Source: an uncultured Prolixibacteraceae bacterium (GTDB taxonomy: Bacteria > Bacteroidota > Bacteroidia > Bacteroidales > Prolixibacteraceae). Taken from it: a stretch of DNA of 35,261 nt. Position numbers and translations under genes: made by a program. The notes beneath the pieces were generated by a model that worked only from the letters and a program-made list of their open reading frames with translations, ran no database searches and was not told the origin of the DNA. The DNA is taken from NCBI GenBank assembly GCA_903865775.1, contig CAIPKZ010000399.1:1-35261 (forward strand). The letters run 5' to 3'. Of the stretch, positions 8,124 to 16,916 are shown one piece after another (the first letter of the stretch is position 1; each line of letters starts with the position of its first letter).

Positions 8124-8588
8124 TTAAAATCCCAGGTTAAAAAGGTTAAAACTGAGTGACCATCCTACGCATCCCAGGTAGTTGTATTCAGGATCAGAAT
8201 GCATCCTGTTAAGGTCCATCCGGTGCATAAAATGAGGTGAGGTATCATGGTTAGCCTTATCCGTGGCCAATTGGAGTTTAACAGCAGTAAAAATGTTCTG
8301 GGTATCTTCCATCAGGTTCAGGAAAGAAACATCGTCTGATGCATCCGGAATGAGTTTGCGGACCACATACAGCAGGCAGGTTGAAGCCTCTGTAACATTG
8401 TCAGGATCCAAGGCAATGGAATCAGCAGAAGGGATCAACACGATCAGTAGCGGAAAATCACCATCACTGAGGTTTCGGATCTTATTGGCAAGATCGGATT
8501 CCGATGCAACCAGCAGGAATGATTTCAAGGCCGGAACCTTCACCAGCATTCCTTTGAAATAATCGTTGAACTCCCTAATTCTTACCAT
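8124..8588 (-). CDS. Putative neck/tail-completion protein
   Basis: 154 residues, soluble alpha/beta protein without a signal or membrane segment. It overlaps the end of the preceding gene by 14 bp (start 8588, upstream stop at 8575). It lies downstream of the portal and two connector-region genes and upstream of the lysis genes, where tail terminator or head-tail joining proteins are often encoded. Function is inferred from position only. Confidence 0.7.
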   Translation of the reverse strand: MVRIREFNDYFKGMLVKVPALKSFLLVASESDLANKIRNLSDGDFPLLIVLIPSADSIALDPDNVTEASTCLLYVVRKLIPDASDDVSFLNLMEDTQNIFTAVKLQLATDKANHDTSPHFMHRMDLNRMHSDPEYNYLGCVGWSLSFNLFNLGF

Positions 8589-9468
8589 CTTTATTCGATT
8601 TTTCCTGGTTCTTGAATAGTTGCATGAGCTGGTATAGCCTTACCATCACATCATAAAGGTTTGTTTCAGAAGTTTCCCTGGCATTGCCAAAAACACCACT
8701 TTCGGAAAGGGTATAAAGGATACCTACCAGGCCGGTGTCATCACTGGGCACCCCGGACTGGGAGTAAAGCAGTTTTAATTTGATTGAAGATCCATTCATG
8801 GGAAATTCACCTTCCTTCAGGAAAATTTCACAGGAGTGGTAGAACTGAAAAATACCATACATGACTGGAAAAGGCAATTCAGAGATTAATTTCATCCGGT
8901 GATCCACGGCATGTGGATTGAATTTTACCCGTCTTTGACCATCATAGGAATCAGAAGTTGAAACAACATCGAAATTCTCAATCTCCGGACGGTAAAGAAT
9001 TGCTACAAGCCGGGTTAAGGAGTCAAGATCCTGAAGGGAAATGAAATCGGCATAAGCCTGATGGGCATCTATGTACTCGAAAAATGTAAAATCAGTCAAG
9101 GCATCCTGCGGACCATAATACCGGATCCCGTTCAATTCGAAAAATGGGATCAGGTTTTTGATACAGTACATTTGCAGCTCGAAACTGTTTTTTTCCTGGT
9201 CAATGATCAGGAAAGAATCGAACAGTTCAGATATTTTATAGACCGTGGCATAAATGTCGTCACGTTTGGCGCGTGGTAACTTTTTGATGGTTTGCAGGTT
9301 GTAGAAATGATTCAGCCACACCAGACGAAATTCTTTCAGGCTGAGTTCCCCGGATTTTAACAGCAGGAATAGTTCAACAAATACCAGGTAATCTTCCTGA
9401 GACAGTTCAGAAATTTCAGACGGTACTTCCATCTGAACCTTCAGTTGTGGTATTTCGAACTTATGCAT
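8575..9468 (-). CDS. Hypothetical phage structural-region protein
   Basis: 297 residues, soluble, rich in aromatic and hydrophobic helices; no catalytic motif is seen. The start shares a base with the stop of the preceding gene (both at 9468), so it is translationally coupled. It lies in the portal-neck cluster. I do not recognise the family. A connector, adaptor or chaperone role is possible. Confidence 0.75.
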   Translation of the reverse strand: MHKFEIPQLKVQMEVPSEISELSQEDYLVFVELFLLLKSGELSLKEFRLVWLNHFYNLQTIKKLPRAKRDDIYATVYKISELFDSFLIIDQEKNSFELQMYCIKNLIPFFELNGIRYYGPQDALTDFTFFEYIDAHQAYADFISLQDLDSLTRLVAILYRPEIENFDVVSTSDSYDGQRRVKFNPHAVDHRMKLISELPFPVMYGIFQFYHSCEIFLKEGEFPMNGSSIKLKLLYSQSGVPSDDTGLVGILYTLSESGVFGNARETSETNLYDVMVRLYQLMQLFKNQEKSNKDGKN

Positions 9469-10472
9469 TAAAGGGAGAAAAATTTGTTATCGACGCTGTT
9501 AGATTCGGAAAGATCCTGGACAGTGTAATCACTGCCATTAGCAAGGGCACTGCGGCGTGAAAGCAATTCCTGAAGTTTAATCAGGGCATTATCAGCATCA
9601 GATTTAAGCCCCGCTGCAACCTGGTTCTTGAGTTCAATCGGCGATACTGATTTTGCCCTGATCGTTTGTGTTTCCGGAACATAGTTCTGGAATATTCCTT
9701 CGGGAAGCACTTCCACGCTCAAGCGGTGTAAAGCAATTCCCATGGTGTAAAGTACCAATGGCACCCTGATCAGGGACAAAAGTGCCGGCGTGTCTTCGGC
9801 CATTTCTGATTCACCTGAGATTTCCAACTTCAGAGCATCAAAACCAGTTTTACCGATCACTGAAAGAAAGACAGATTGCTCAATTTCGCGGATAAATGGC
9901 ACAACTTTGAGAAAAAAGCGCCTTGACTGGTCAATCGGGAATACCTGGTCAAATTCAACGGCACTGTTTATAAAAAGCTTCTTTGTAGCCTGGTAAACTG
10001 GTTTTGATGTCCAAACATCGTTAATGAACGTCATTCCCTTGTTTCTTTCAAGGAAAGTGAGCAATCTGTCGGATAGTTTGTGCGCTTTGGACAGCATTGA
10101 CTGGTCATCGCGCTCGATCATCCATTCAAATGGCATTTTTTCCATTTCGGAAACAAGAATCCTGCGGCCCTTTTCGCTGTGAGCCAGATCCCCGTGGGTA
10201 GCATAGTTACGATAGGCATAAAATGCCATTGGAGCCTGAATGTAAGGGACCAACATCAAAGCCATTGTTTCCTCCGGAGTTGGCTCTAAAGTAGGACCCG
10301 TCTGATAATATTCCTCAACTTTGTCAAAGAGGTCATCACCGATCAATAACCGCATTTCGTCTTCTGCCAGCAGGAGATCAGTTTTGAGATTATCAAAAGA
10401 ATTCGTGGCATAGATGAACCCCAGGTGGGATTTCATTTCCTCTTTGCCCTGATTTTCCCGGTTAAATAGCAT
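9468..10472 (-). CDS. Phage head/neck-region protein (DUF6712-like, by memory)
   Basis: 334 residues, mostly helical, with no catalytic motif. The N-terminal part (LLLAEDEMRLLIGDDLFDKV then a helical QAPMAFYAYRNYA segment) resembles, from memory, a domain family of Bacteroidota phages that follows the portal gene. It overlaps the portal stop by 11 bp. It probably belongs to the connector or head-completion set. The family name is a recollection, not a search result. Confidence 0.75.
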   Translation of the reverse strand: MLFNRENQGKEEMKSHLGFIYATNSFDNLKTDLLLAEDEMRLLIGDDLFDKVEEYYQTGPTLEPTPEETMALMLVPYIQAPMAFYAYRNYATHGDLAHSEKGRRILVSEMEKMPFEWMIERDDQSMLSKAHKLSDRLLTFLERNKGMTFINDVWTSKPVYQATKKLFINSAVEFDQVFPIDQSRRFFLKVVPFIREIEQSVFLSVIGKTGFDALKLEISGESEMAEDTPALLSLIRVPLVLYTMGIALHRLSVEVLPEGIFQNYVPETQTIRAKSVSPIELKNQVAAGLKSDADNALIKLQELLSRRSALANGSDYTVQDLSESNSVDNKFFSL

Positions 10473-11832
10473 TTTTGGTTCGATTTGATGATGTGACAGA
10501 ATCTTCGGCCTTTACAACCTGGTGATAAAATCCAATTTTCAGTTTTTTGCCTGGGAAGTTGATGGCAATGGCAATGTTGAGCGCTTTACAAATAATGGCC
10601 TCAGGGATATCGGTTTCGGTAGCCAGGTAAAGTTTCAGTGCATAAAGCAGCTCAGAACCGCTTGCCAGTTTACCATCAACCATGATATTTGAAAGCGAAG
10701 GGTGTAAGCCCATACCTGAAGTGATTGCATTATCAGCCTGTTTTGCGATAATAACCTGGGATTCTACATATTCCTTGATTTTCTGGTCAATCGGTTCTAT
10801 GGTCCATCCTTCGATATCCCCAATGGAGTTTTTCACAGTTTTTGAGTGAAAAAACTTCCCTACATTCACCTCTCCCGAGAGGACATTGGCCAGATCCGTG
10901 AAAACCTTTTTCTCATATTCACGAAGCATTTCTTCCTTGTATGGAATTTCCTCTTCCCCACATTTAATGATAAGCTCCTCACGGATCTTGTTCCAGTAGG
11001 ATGCAGGGGATTTGATGTGATATTTTATCTGGAGACTGTTTTTCGAGAATGCTTCCAGGATCCTAGGAATGGCAGATCCCCTTTTAATCCAGTTAAGGGC
11101 GCCATACCATGCAGGAATACCGTAAAAATTGTGGGCAAATGAGTACATGTTGCAGTACATCATGCTCACGGGATATTTTGAAACTGAAGCAGCATCGAAT
11201 TTAGGATAAGTCTTCAATCCCAGCAGATTTGGATTTAACCAATCACCAACAACGATCCTGTTGGGGGTTTGACCATCTTCCGGCCATTCAAATCGGCAAC
11301 GATCATAAGCCACATGCTCAACAGTAGCAATTCTGGCCTCCATGCCTATTCTTGATCCCCTGGTGAGGGTCAACTTGGCAAAGTGGCCTTCCATGTGGTA
11401 ATAATCGACAATGGCACGGCGTAACACCTCTTCAAAGTCGAAAGTACTAAGCCAGGATTCAACTTCAGGATCAGACATCCAGACTCTTTTCTTCTCCCCA
11501 TCAACAAATTCCTCCTTGTACAGAGCAGGACCCTGGCCCCAGAGTAAACCTCTCTGGCGTTTGAACACACCTTCAGTAAGGTTATTTTCTTCCAGAGCTT
11601 CTTTGATTTCCAAAGGGAGAAGGTTGTATTCACCATTTGGAACAATTTTATGGTTGCCTACAGTATAAGGCTGGTTTTCAAATGATGACCTTATTCCAAA
11701 TGGAATAACGGAACTCGCTGCGAGTCGGTAATCAGCAGCAATTTCAAATGAAAATGCAGCGTTAGAGCTGGTAACTACGCCCCAATTTCCATCCTGGATA
11801 ATCTGCGGATTGTTTTTCTTTTTGTTAGCCAT
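10462..11832 (-). CDS. Phage portal protein
   Basis: 456 residues, a usual portal length. Portal-like features are the central stretch AHNFYGIPAWYGALNWIKRG (compare the 'YG.P' pattern of many portals), a helical stem region rich in E/K around residues 285-310, and a C-terminal region mentioning the active ring (QVIIAKQADNAITSGMGLHP). The dodecameric portal forms the packaging vertex. Its start abuts the stop of the small gene at 11832. The terminase lies upstream, separated by the RadC/structured-RNA segment. Confidence 0.85.
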   Translation of the reverse strand: MANKKKNNPQIIQDGNWGVVTSSNAAFSFEIAADYRLAASSVIPFGIRSSFENQPYTVGNHKIVPNGEYNLLPLEIKEALEENNLTEGVFKRQRGLLWGQGPALYKEEFVDGEKKRVWMSDPEVESWLSTFDFEEVLRRAIVDYYHMEGHFAKLTLTRGSRIGMEARIATVEHVAYDRCRFEWPEDGQTPNRIVVGDWLNPNLLGLKTYPKFDAASVSKYPVSMMYCNMYSFAHNFYGIPAWYGALNWIKRGSAIPRILEAFSKNSLQIKYHIKSPASYWNKIREELIIKCGEEEIPYKEEMLREYEKKVFTDLANVLSGEVNVGKFFHSKTVKNSIGDIEGWTIEPIDQKIKEYVESQVIIAKQADNAITSGMGLHPSLSNIMVDGKLASGSELLYALKLYLATETDIPEAIICKALNIAIAINFPGKKLKIGFYHQVVKAEDSVTSSNRTKNAI

Positions 11833-12110
11833 CAGATGATTACTTTCATTCCGTTAAAAAATAAAATCAGGATTTGCCAGCAATTCCGAGGAACCTGGGC
11901 ATCAACATCATAGTAGCATAGTTTGTGATCGGCATGAATAACATCATCCCCTTTAGCCTGTGGCCTTAATTTGGCTTTCCGAACATATCTTTTCCCACTG
12001 GCTTCTCCGGTGTCAAAGTTGTAAGTAGCATGTACCATTGAGAAAGTTCTTCCAAGTGAAGTAATCCTTCTCATTTCTCTAATTGCCTCGAACAAATTGA
12101 TGCTTTCCAT
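11832..12110 (-). CDS. Small conserved-looking phage protein upstream of portal
   Basis: 92 residues, basic N-terminal half (EAIREMRRITSLGRTFSMVH) and a hydrophobic C-terminus (NCWQILILFFNGMKVII). It overlaps the portal start by one base. It begins about 40 bp after the terminator at 12151-12177, so it probably heads the portal transcript. From memory similar short proteins precede portal genes in Bacteroidota phages. Function unknown. Confidence 0.75.
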   Translation of the reverse strand: MESINLFEAIREMRRITSLGRTFSMVHATYNFDTGEASGKRYVRKAKLRPQAKGDDVIHADHKLCYYDVDAQVPRNCWQILILFFNGMKVII

Positions 12111-12150
12111 TTGGCAATATTAAAAGGAGCTCTCAGGTAGGGAAAGGACA

Positions 12151-12177
12151 AAAAAAGAGCCGGGAGGTGATCCCGGC
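12151..12177 (-). terminator. Rho-independent terminator after radC
   Basis: Minus strand: GCCGGGA, 5-nt loop, TCCCGGC, then TCTTTTTTT. Arms are 12159-12165 and 12171-12177. It stops transcription from the terminase/RadC side before the portal gene group. Confidence 0.88.
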
Positions 12178-12199
12178 TTATAAAAAGGGACTTTCCCTT

Positions 12200-12661
12200 T
12201 TAGATTTCGCCGTTATCGGCAAAGCTGTAATAACTTTCAGAAGTAATGATCAGGTGATCCAGTACCGGGAGTTCAAGAATATTTCCACATTCTTTCATTT
12301 TGCGGGTAAGCTTAATATCTTGATCAGAAGGTGTAAGATTTCCGCTCGGATGATTGTGCGCCAGGATAACTGAAGCTGCATTGCATTTCAGGGCTACCTG
12401 AAAAACGCATTTAGGATCTGCGACAGTTCCGGATAATCCACCTTTTGATAGAAGATAATAACCCATTATTTTGTTGGCCCTGTTCAGGAGCATAATGTAG
12501 AAATATTCAACATAGTCAGTGTCACCTTCCCAGGCATTGAGCATTGCTTCGTAAGCATCTCTGGAAGATGAAATTTTCCTCATAATCGAAGGAGGAACAT
12601 TGTGGCTGTAGCTTACTTTGATTTCAGCTAAATGATTGTTGAAGAGGTCGATTGAGTTCAT
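12200..12661 (-). CDS. radC: RadC-like JAB/MPN+ domain protein
   Basis: About 153 residues from the ATG at 12661; an in-frame ATG at 12703 would add 14 residues, but these look unrelated to the family. The MPN+ metal site is complete: HNHPSGNLTPSDQD (H-x-H...S...D), preceded by ASVILA and with the upstream LLSKGGLSGTVADP. The helix-hairpin-helix part of chromosomal RadC is missing, as is usual for short RadC proteins on mobile elements of Bacteroidota. The biochemical role of RadC is unresolved. It lies between terminase and portal genes, which are normally adjacent, so it looks like a later insertion together with the structured region upstream. Confidence 0.88.
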   Translation of the reverse strand: MNSIDLFNNHLAEIKVSYSHNVPPSIMRKISSSRDAYEAMLNAWEGDTDYVEYFYIMLLNRANKIMGYYLLSKGGLSGTVADPKCVFQVALKCNAASVILAHNHPSGNLTPSDQDIKLTRKMKECGNILELPVLDHLIITSESYYSFADNGEI

Positions 12662-12703
12662 GAGATTGGATTTTAGGGTTAAGTGATTTTTATTGCACCC
12701 CAA

Positions 12704-13325
12704 AACCGGAAGGAATCAGCATGTCAAGTTTTGCTAAGCAACTTCAGCCCAACTTTACATGCGATCAATGACTGAAGGTTCCTTCGCGATAAAAAATCAC
12801 GTCCTAAAATCAAACTGACCAATCGAAATCTTCTTCATTGTGATCACCGAAAAAGATAAATAATGTCAAGGGTGTAGACCATTTTCCTGACGCCAGGAAA
12901 ATGGAAACACTGAAAGCGACAATTCCATAAGGAGGTCGCCCTTGACAGTTTTAAGCTCAGCGAATTTTTTGCAGGTACCTTTGCAAAGATTTTAAGGAAC
13001 CAATGTGCGGTGGGTAGTTTCTTTTTTGCTTCTTTTTGTCTTTTTCCAAAGAAAAAAGAAGCCCCGACGGGATTTTAAGCAATGCACTGATTAAAATAAT
13101 GGCGAAACAAATATTAAGTTGTAAAAAAAAACAAGAAAATGCTAGAAATTCGGAGCTTTTCAACCCTATTTTGACTAAAAAAGGGTTGAATTGAACGAAG
13201 TAGAGGCCGACCCGCTCTCCCGTGGTTACGCAATTGCATAAGGCATGCAGGCAGGACATATGACCAGAGGCGAAAATCCCACCATAGTGCATAAATTCAA
13301 CCAATAAATAAAAGGGAGTACTTTT
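12704..13325 (-). ncRNA. Probable large structured noncoding RNA region between terL and radC
   Basis: 622 bp without a convincing gene but dense in perfect stems. Found by eye: GAAGGAA/TTCCTTC (12709-12715 with 12779-12785), GCATGT/ACATGC (12719-12724 with 12757-12762), TTCAG/CTGAA (12743-12747 with 12772-12776; interleaved with the previous, so pseudoknot-capable), TGTCAAGGG/CCCTTGACA (12864-12872 with 12939-12947) enclosing CCATTTTCCTG/CAGGAAAATGG (12879-12889 with 12894-12904) and GCGAC/GTCGC (12916-12920 with 12935-12939), GGTACCTT/AAGGAACC with one mismatch (12974-12981 with 12994-13001), GCTTCTTTTT/AAAAAGAAGC (13028-13037 with 13053-13062), TTCAACCC/GGGTTGAA (13159-13166 with 13183-13190). 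Strand is assumed from the flanking genes. Size and ornateness recall large phage RNAs such as ROOL or GOLLD, but I cannot match it to either. Confidence 0.5.
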
Positions 13326-15008
13326 TTAGGAATAGACTTTCACACCAGTATCATTAGAGAAGCGTCCGAACTTCAATTGCTCCATGTACTTGGTCTGGCA
13401 CACCAGGGCCTTGAATGCGTCAGACATGTTGGTAGATTCCAGTGGCAAGCGCTCCAGAGGTAACTTCTCAGACTTCTTAACCTTTTGGATCTTGCCTTTT
13501 ACCCGCTCCATTGGAGCAAGCTCCAGACTGCTTTTCAACTCCTTGCATTCGTAAGCATCAATAAGGATCCTTGGCAACACCTTGTGTTTACCTTCCAGCA
13601 TTTCATTGGCAAGATCATACTCCTGGTAGTGCTCAACATTCTTAGCACCAACGCTATTCATTATCACATGCCATTTAGTAGGGCGTTCATCCCTCCATTC
13701 AATAGCCTGCTTTAGCTTATTGGCAAAGTCTTCCTTGGCCTGGCTGTATTGATTGGCAGCCCTGTCAGTATTGAGGTACAGTATCTTGTTCTGATGGTCA
13801 CTGAAGAAGTCAAGGAACTTATCAGCCAACTCACGAACAAACTCAGGTACCAGTGTATAGAAGTTCTTAATACACCTTAGGATATCTCCCTGCTCCTGTC
13901 CTATCACCAATGACATCATGTTGCCCGCATCAAAGCCAGCCTCCAAAGGCTTCTTACCTGATACATACCTGAGCCCCCTTGATGTCTGTGTCATGTTGTT
14001 ACGTATGCCCAACGCATCATAGTAGTCATAGTTGTAACCATCCTCATAGAAGCATGCATCAGTGAGTTTAAAGTAAAACCTTAGGCTCTTGCGTAATGAT
14101 GTTTTAAACGACAGCACAGATGTTTTAAACTCATCGAACTCCATGCTCTCCAACTGATCCTTGATGTAGTTTAGTGTAAGTACATCTACGTTAGCAAGGG
14201 AGCTTACTATATAAAAGAAAGTAGCATTATCCCTTACCTTGCGTAAACGTTTCTTCCAACGCTCCATGTTACGCTCAATAAGGTCTATATCACGTTGACT
14301 TGCCTTACGCCTTTTGGCAAGCACCCACTCCATAGTCAGGTCGTTAAGAATCAATGCAGCCTGGACAATGAGTAAGATCTTTTCTTTGTCCATGTTCTTC
14401 TCCATGTCCAGTATCCATGCATCATTACCATCAGCAGTATTGGGCATATCAGTACAGAAGGTCTGTCCCATGAAGTAATGGGAATGGCTTAATAAAACAG
14501 AATCACCCCTAAGGGTAGGCAGTATTTTATTAAGTTTTTGACGTTTAAAGTACTTTGCCTCATCACCAAAGAGATGGGCAATAGAAATACCAGCATTAAT
14601 TGAGGGACGGTCAAGGCTTTTAAGATAGAACTTACACCCGTTGAAAGTACTGATTGTATGCTTGAAAAATGTAGCAGGAACATAAGGCTTAGGCCAGTGC
14701 CTCGGGGGTTCTTTATCTGCTACATAATGATAATCCTCATAAAACTTCTTCCGGGTCCAACCCAGGATAACGCTCGGGACAATATTGGTAAGAAGGTTTA
14801 CATACGTATCAGCAACAAAGGCAAAAGAAGCCCTGGGCATGTCATAAATAACATCGATAGAGCGTTCAGCAATAATTTCAGTTGATTTTGCCACACCACG
14901 ACCACCAATAAGATAGAGGTTTTTAGGTTTGATCAGGTCGATCAGCATCTTGATATAGGTCGAATACCGGATTTCGGCCTCATTTGATTTAAGAATTATC
15001 TTCGGCAT
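13326..15008 (-). CDS. terL: Terminase large subunit
   Basis: 560 residues. The ATPase half has Walker A LIGGRGVAKST (around residues 34-43) and Walker B AHLFGDEAKYF with the acidic pair D149-E150. The nuclease half starts with LEAGFDAGNMM (D360) and continues with ILYLNTDRAANQ (D415), both typical RNase H-fold acidic positions. It packages DNA into the prohead through the portal. Its start overlaps the preceding gene by 20 bp. The gene is followed by the long structured noncoding region and not directly by the portal, which is unusual. Confidence 0.9.
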   Translation of the reverse strand: MPKIILKSNEAEIRYSTYIKMLIDLIKPKNLYLIGGRGVAKSTEIIAERSIDVIYDMPRASFAFVADTYVNLLTNIVPSVILGWTRKKFYEDYHYVADKEPPRHWPKPYVPATFFKHTISTFNGCKFYLKSLDRPSINAGISIAHLFGDEAKYFKRQKLNKILPTLRGDSVLLSHSHYFMGQTFCTDMPNTADGNDAWILDMEKNMDKEKILLIVQAALILNDLTMEWVLAKRRKASQRDIDLIERNMERWKKRLRKVRDNATFFYIVSSLANVDVLTLNYIKDQLESMEFDEFKTSVLSFKTSLRKSLRFYFKLTDACFYEDGYNYDYYDALGIRNNMTQTSRGLRYVSGKKPLEAGFDAGNMMSLVIGQEQGDILRCIKNFYTLVPEFVRELADKFLDFFSDHQNKILYLNTDRAANQYSQAKEDFANKLKQAIEWRDERPTKWHVIMNSVGAKNVEHYQEYDLANEMLEGKHKVLPRILIDAYECKELKSSLELAPMERVKGKIQKVKKSEKLPLERLPLESTNMSDAFKALVCQTKYMEQLKFGRFSNDTGVKVYS

Positions 15009-15591
15009 AATGCTCCTCTAAAAATTCAACATTAATGATGCCTGCATCCTGGTACACTTTATCTTTTTCATTGTCAGTAAGGTCCATTTTATCAATGAGC
15101 TCAGCAATTTTGCTTCTGGATTCACGCTTAATTCCAACTTTTTCAGGATCCATCTGATAAATTACTATTCTACGATCATAGAAATCTTCCGGGAACTTTT
15201 CCGGATCAGGAATATCAAGGCCACGGGCTTTCATTGCTGATTCAAGGTTTTTGCGAAAACCTTCCATGTCGGTTAATTCCCAGCAAACCTGGGCTGCATT
15301 TTCAAATTTATCAGCATAAATATTCCGCCAGGCTTCTTTTGTAATCCCAGAATTCTGATAGAAAAAATTCATGGAATCCGTAAACAGGTCATATGCATGT
15401 TTTTGCGAAATGTCCGGATACAACTTAAGTATCGTTTTAATGATAAACCGCTGTGACTGGTGTTTTGAATACATTGACCTGATTAATTCCAGCTGTTCCA
15501 GGTAAACAACCATCTTATCAGAAAGGATATCCGATTTACCGGTATCGATCCATTCCTGCAAGGCATCAATATTTGGTTTAAGCAAGTCCAT
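14989..15591 (-). CDS. Terminase-associated protein (candidate small terminase component)
   Basis: 200 residues, all helical and soluble. It contains ILKLYPDISQKHAYDLFTDS and a downstream charged helix region (LIDKMDLTDNEKDKVYQDAG). It overlaps both neighbours (14 bp with the gene before, 20 bp with the large terminase), so it is tightly coupled to DNA packaging. It could be the small terminase or a partner of it. Confidence 0.75.
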   Translation of the reverse strand: MDLLKPNIDALQEWIDTGKSDILSDKMVVYLEQLELIRSMYSKHQSQRFIIKTILKLYPDISQKHAYDLFTDSMNFFYQNSGITKEAWRNIYADKFENAAQVCWELTDMEGFRKNLESAMKARGLDIPDPEKFPEDFYDRRIVIYQMDPEKVGIKRESRSKIAELIDKMDLTDNEKDKVYQDAGIINVEFLEEHYAEDNS

Positions 15592-15907
15592 TCAGCAGCT
15601 TGTATTTATATTCCTCAATTCGTCTTTTTTCGAGCATCTTTTCCAGTATTTGAATAGCTGTTATACTACCATTGGACGCTGATCGATTAAGTTCAATATC
15701 GCGTTTAGCTTTATGCTTAAGCATCCCGGAATCATATGCAATCCTGAATTCTGAATCAGGGTTATTATATTGATTAAAAAGGAAGCTTACATCAAGCCTG
15801 AAGTAGATAGCCACTTCCTCGATGGTATATCCTGAAGCACTGAGATTTTCAATTTCATCAATTGCTTCCGGCGAAAATGGCAAGTACCGAGTCTCTTCTA
15901 AAATCAT
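15578..15907 (-). CDS. HTH protein, candidate small terminase subunit
   Basis: 109 residues from the ATG at 15907, chosen because the longer frame from 15970 adds a hydrophobic stretch (MSSIFLLITRLF) that lies wholly inside the upstream PLD gene. The N-terminal half looks like a helix-turn-helix (IENLSASGYTIEEVAIYFRL), as in small terminases that recognise the packaging site. The C-terminal helices are charged (QILEKMLEKRRIEEYKYK). It starts inside the end of the PLD-like gene and overlaps the next gene by 14 bp. Small terminase is the best guess, shared with its neighbour. Confidence 0.7.
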   Translation of the reverse strand: MILEETRYLPFSPEAIDEIENLSASGYTIEEVAIYFRLDVSFLFNQYNNPDSEFRIAYDSGMLKHKAKRDIELNRSASNGSITAIQILEKMLEKRRIEEYKYKLLNGLA

Positions 15908-16454
15908 AAACAGTCTTGTTATTAATAAAAATATACTGCTCATACTGAGCATTCTCAGAAAAATTTCCACTGCCTTCTACCACGAAATTCCCATCCTTGG
16001 TACGAATGCACATCACTTTAGAATGATTCCATCCATAGCCAACAGAAAATTGACCTGGTCGCTGATTGACAAGAACGATTAATTGATCCTGCACCTTCGG
16101 GATCCGGAACTTAATGGAATCACTCACCAGGATGTGTATTTTTTCAATTTTACCTTTCTCCAGGTAATGGGTAACAGCATTGAGAATTCTGGAGCTAATG
16201 GAATAGGTGGATAATACCAGTTCATGAATGATGCCCTGTTCTTTGATAATATAGGGTATGAAGGTGAAAGCATTAAAGCTGTTGAGTGACCATAAAAAGA
16301 AAATTTCCCCATCTCCAGGCAATTTCCCAGAGAGTTGTTTTATTGATTCAATCCTGGCACAATGTTGATCCAGAAAATTGTCCTTAAGAATACCGGAGCT
16401 GGCCGGTGTAACAAAGTTTTCCTTTAACTCCTTCAGGTCAAACAGCTTTGCCAT
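15858..16454 (-). CDS. Phospholipase D-fold (HKD) protein
   Basis: 198 residues with one HKD-type motif: NHSKVMCIRTKDGNFVVEGS, giving H144, K146 and D154, followed by GSGNFSENAQYEQY (N164, E172). A single motif suggests it acts as a dimer, as in Nuc-type PLD nucleases. Substrate cannot be read from the sequence; phosphodiester cleavage of nucleic acid fits its place just before the terminase genes. No signal peptide. It abuts the preceding gene with 1 bp between them. Confidence 0.82.
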   Translation of the reverse strand: MAKLFDLKELKENFVTPASSGILKDNFLDQHCARIESIKQLSGKLPGDGEIFFLWSLNSFNAFTFIPYIIKEQGIIHELVLSTYSISSRILNAVTHYLEKGKIEKIHILVSDSIKFRIPKVQDQLIVLVNQRPGQFSVGYGWNHSKVMCIRTKDGNFVVEGSGNFSENAQYEQYIFINNKTVYDFRRDSVLAIFAGSN

Positions 16455-16455
16455 A

Positions 16456-16845
16456 CTACCTGGATTTTAGGATATTATCGATTTCGGCCATGATCCTTTC
16501 CTTGGATTTAATGCTTTGTTCTCTTTTGGCATTTAGCAGAGGCTTATCACCTTTGGAAAGTTCATTCTTTGTCTTCTGAATGTTGATGTAAATATTCTGC
16601 CTTTTCTGGGCAAGTTCAGCGGAGTTTAATTTTCGAAGTGTCTCAATTTCATTTAGCTCTGAGAAAACAGGATGTTTGCCAAGCAATTCCCCGTTTTTCT
16701 TGAAATAATTCAATTCTTCCCAAATTGCCCGATTTTCGAGGTAAGCTTCAACAGTTTGCTTTGAAAGCTTTCCAAATTTCTCAGGATCAACAGTAATAAA
16801 CAAATCCTCATGAGCTGCCAGGTAAGTATCGTATGCTGTTAACAT
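16456..16845 (-). CDS. Hypothetical coiled-coil protein
   Basis: 129 residues, highly charged, mostly helical, with coiled-coil propensity in the second half (ELAQKRQNIYINIQKTKNEL). No signal or membrane segment. One base separates its stop from the PLD gene start. Function not recognised; it may be a packaging or head accessory protein. Confidence 0.72.
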   Translation of the reverse strand: MLTAYDTYLAAHEDLFITVDPEKFGKLSKQTVEAYLENRAIWEELNYFKKNGELLGKHPVFSELNEIETLRKLNSAELAQKRQNIYINIQKTKNELSKGDKPLLNAKREQSIKSKERIMAEIDNILKSR

Positions 16846-16916
16846 ATCATTTACCAGTATTTTCAGCTCATGAGGACAATTTTGTGAACCCAGAAAAGGA
16901 AATTCTTCTCTAAGCT

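Noticed and set aside
12957-13304. Minus-strand frame of 115 codons (contains TGERVGLYFVQFNPF)
   Set aside because: Its composition is not protein-like (many C/F/L, no domain). It overlaps several perfect stems of the structured region, and from memory similar translations recur in Bacteroidota as spurious annotations. Kept as part of the noncoding candidate.
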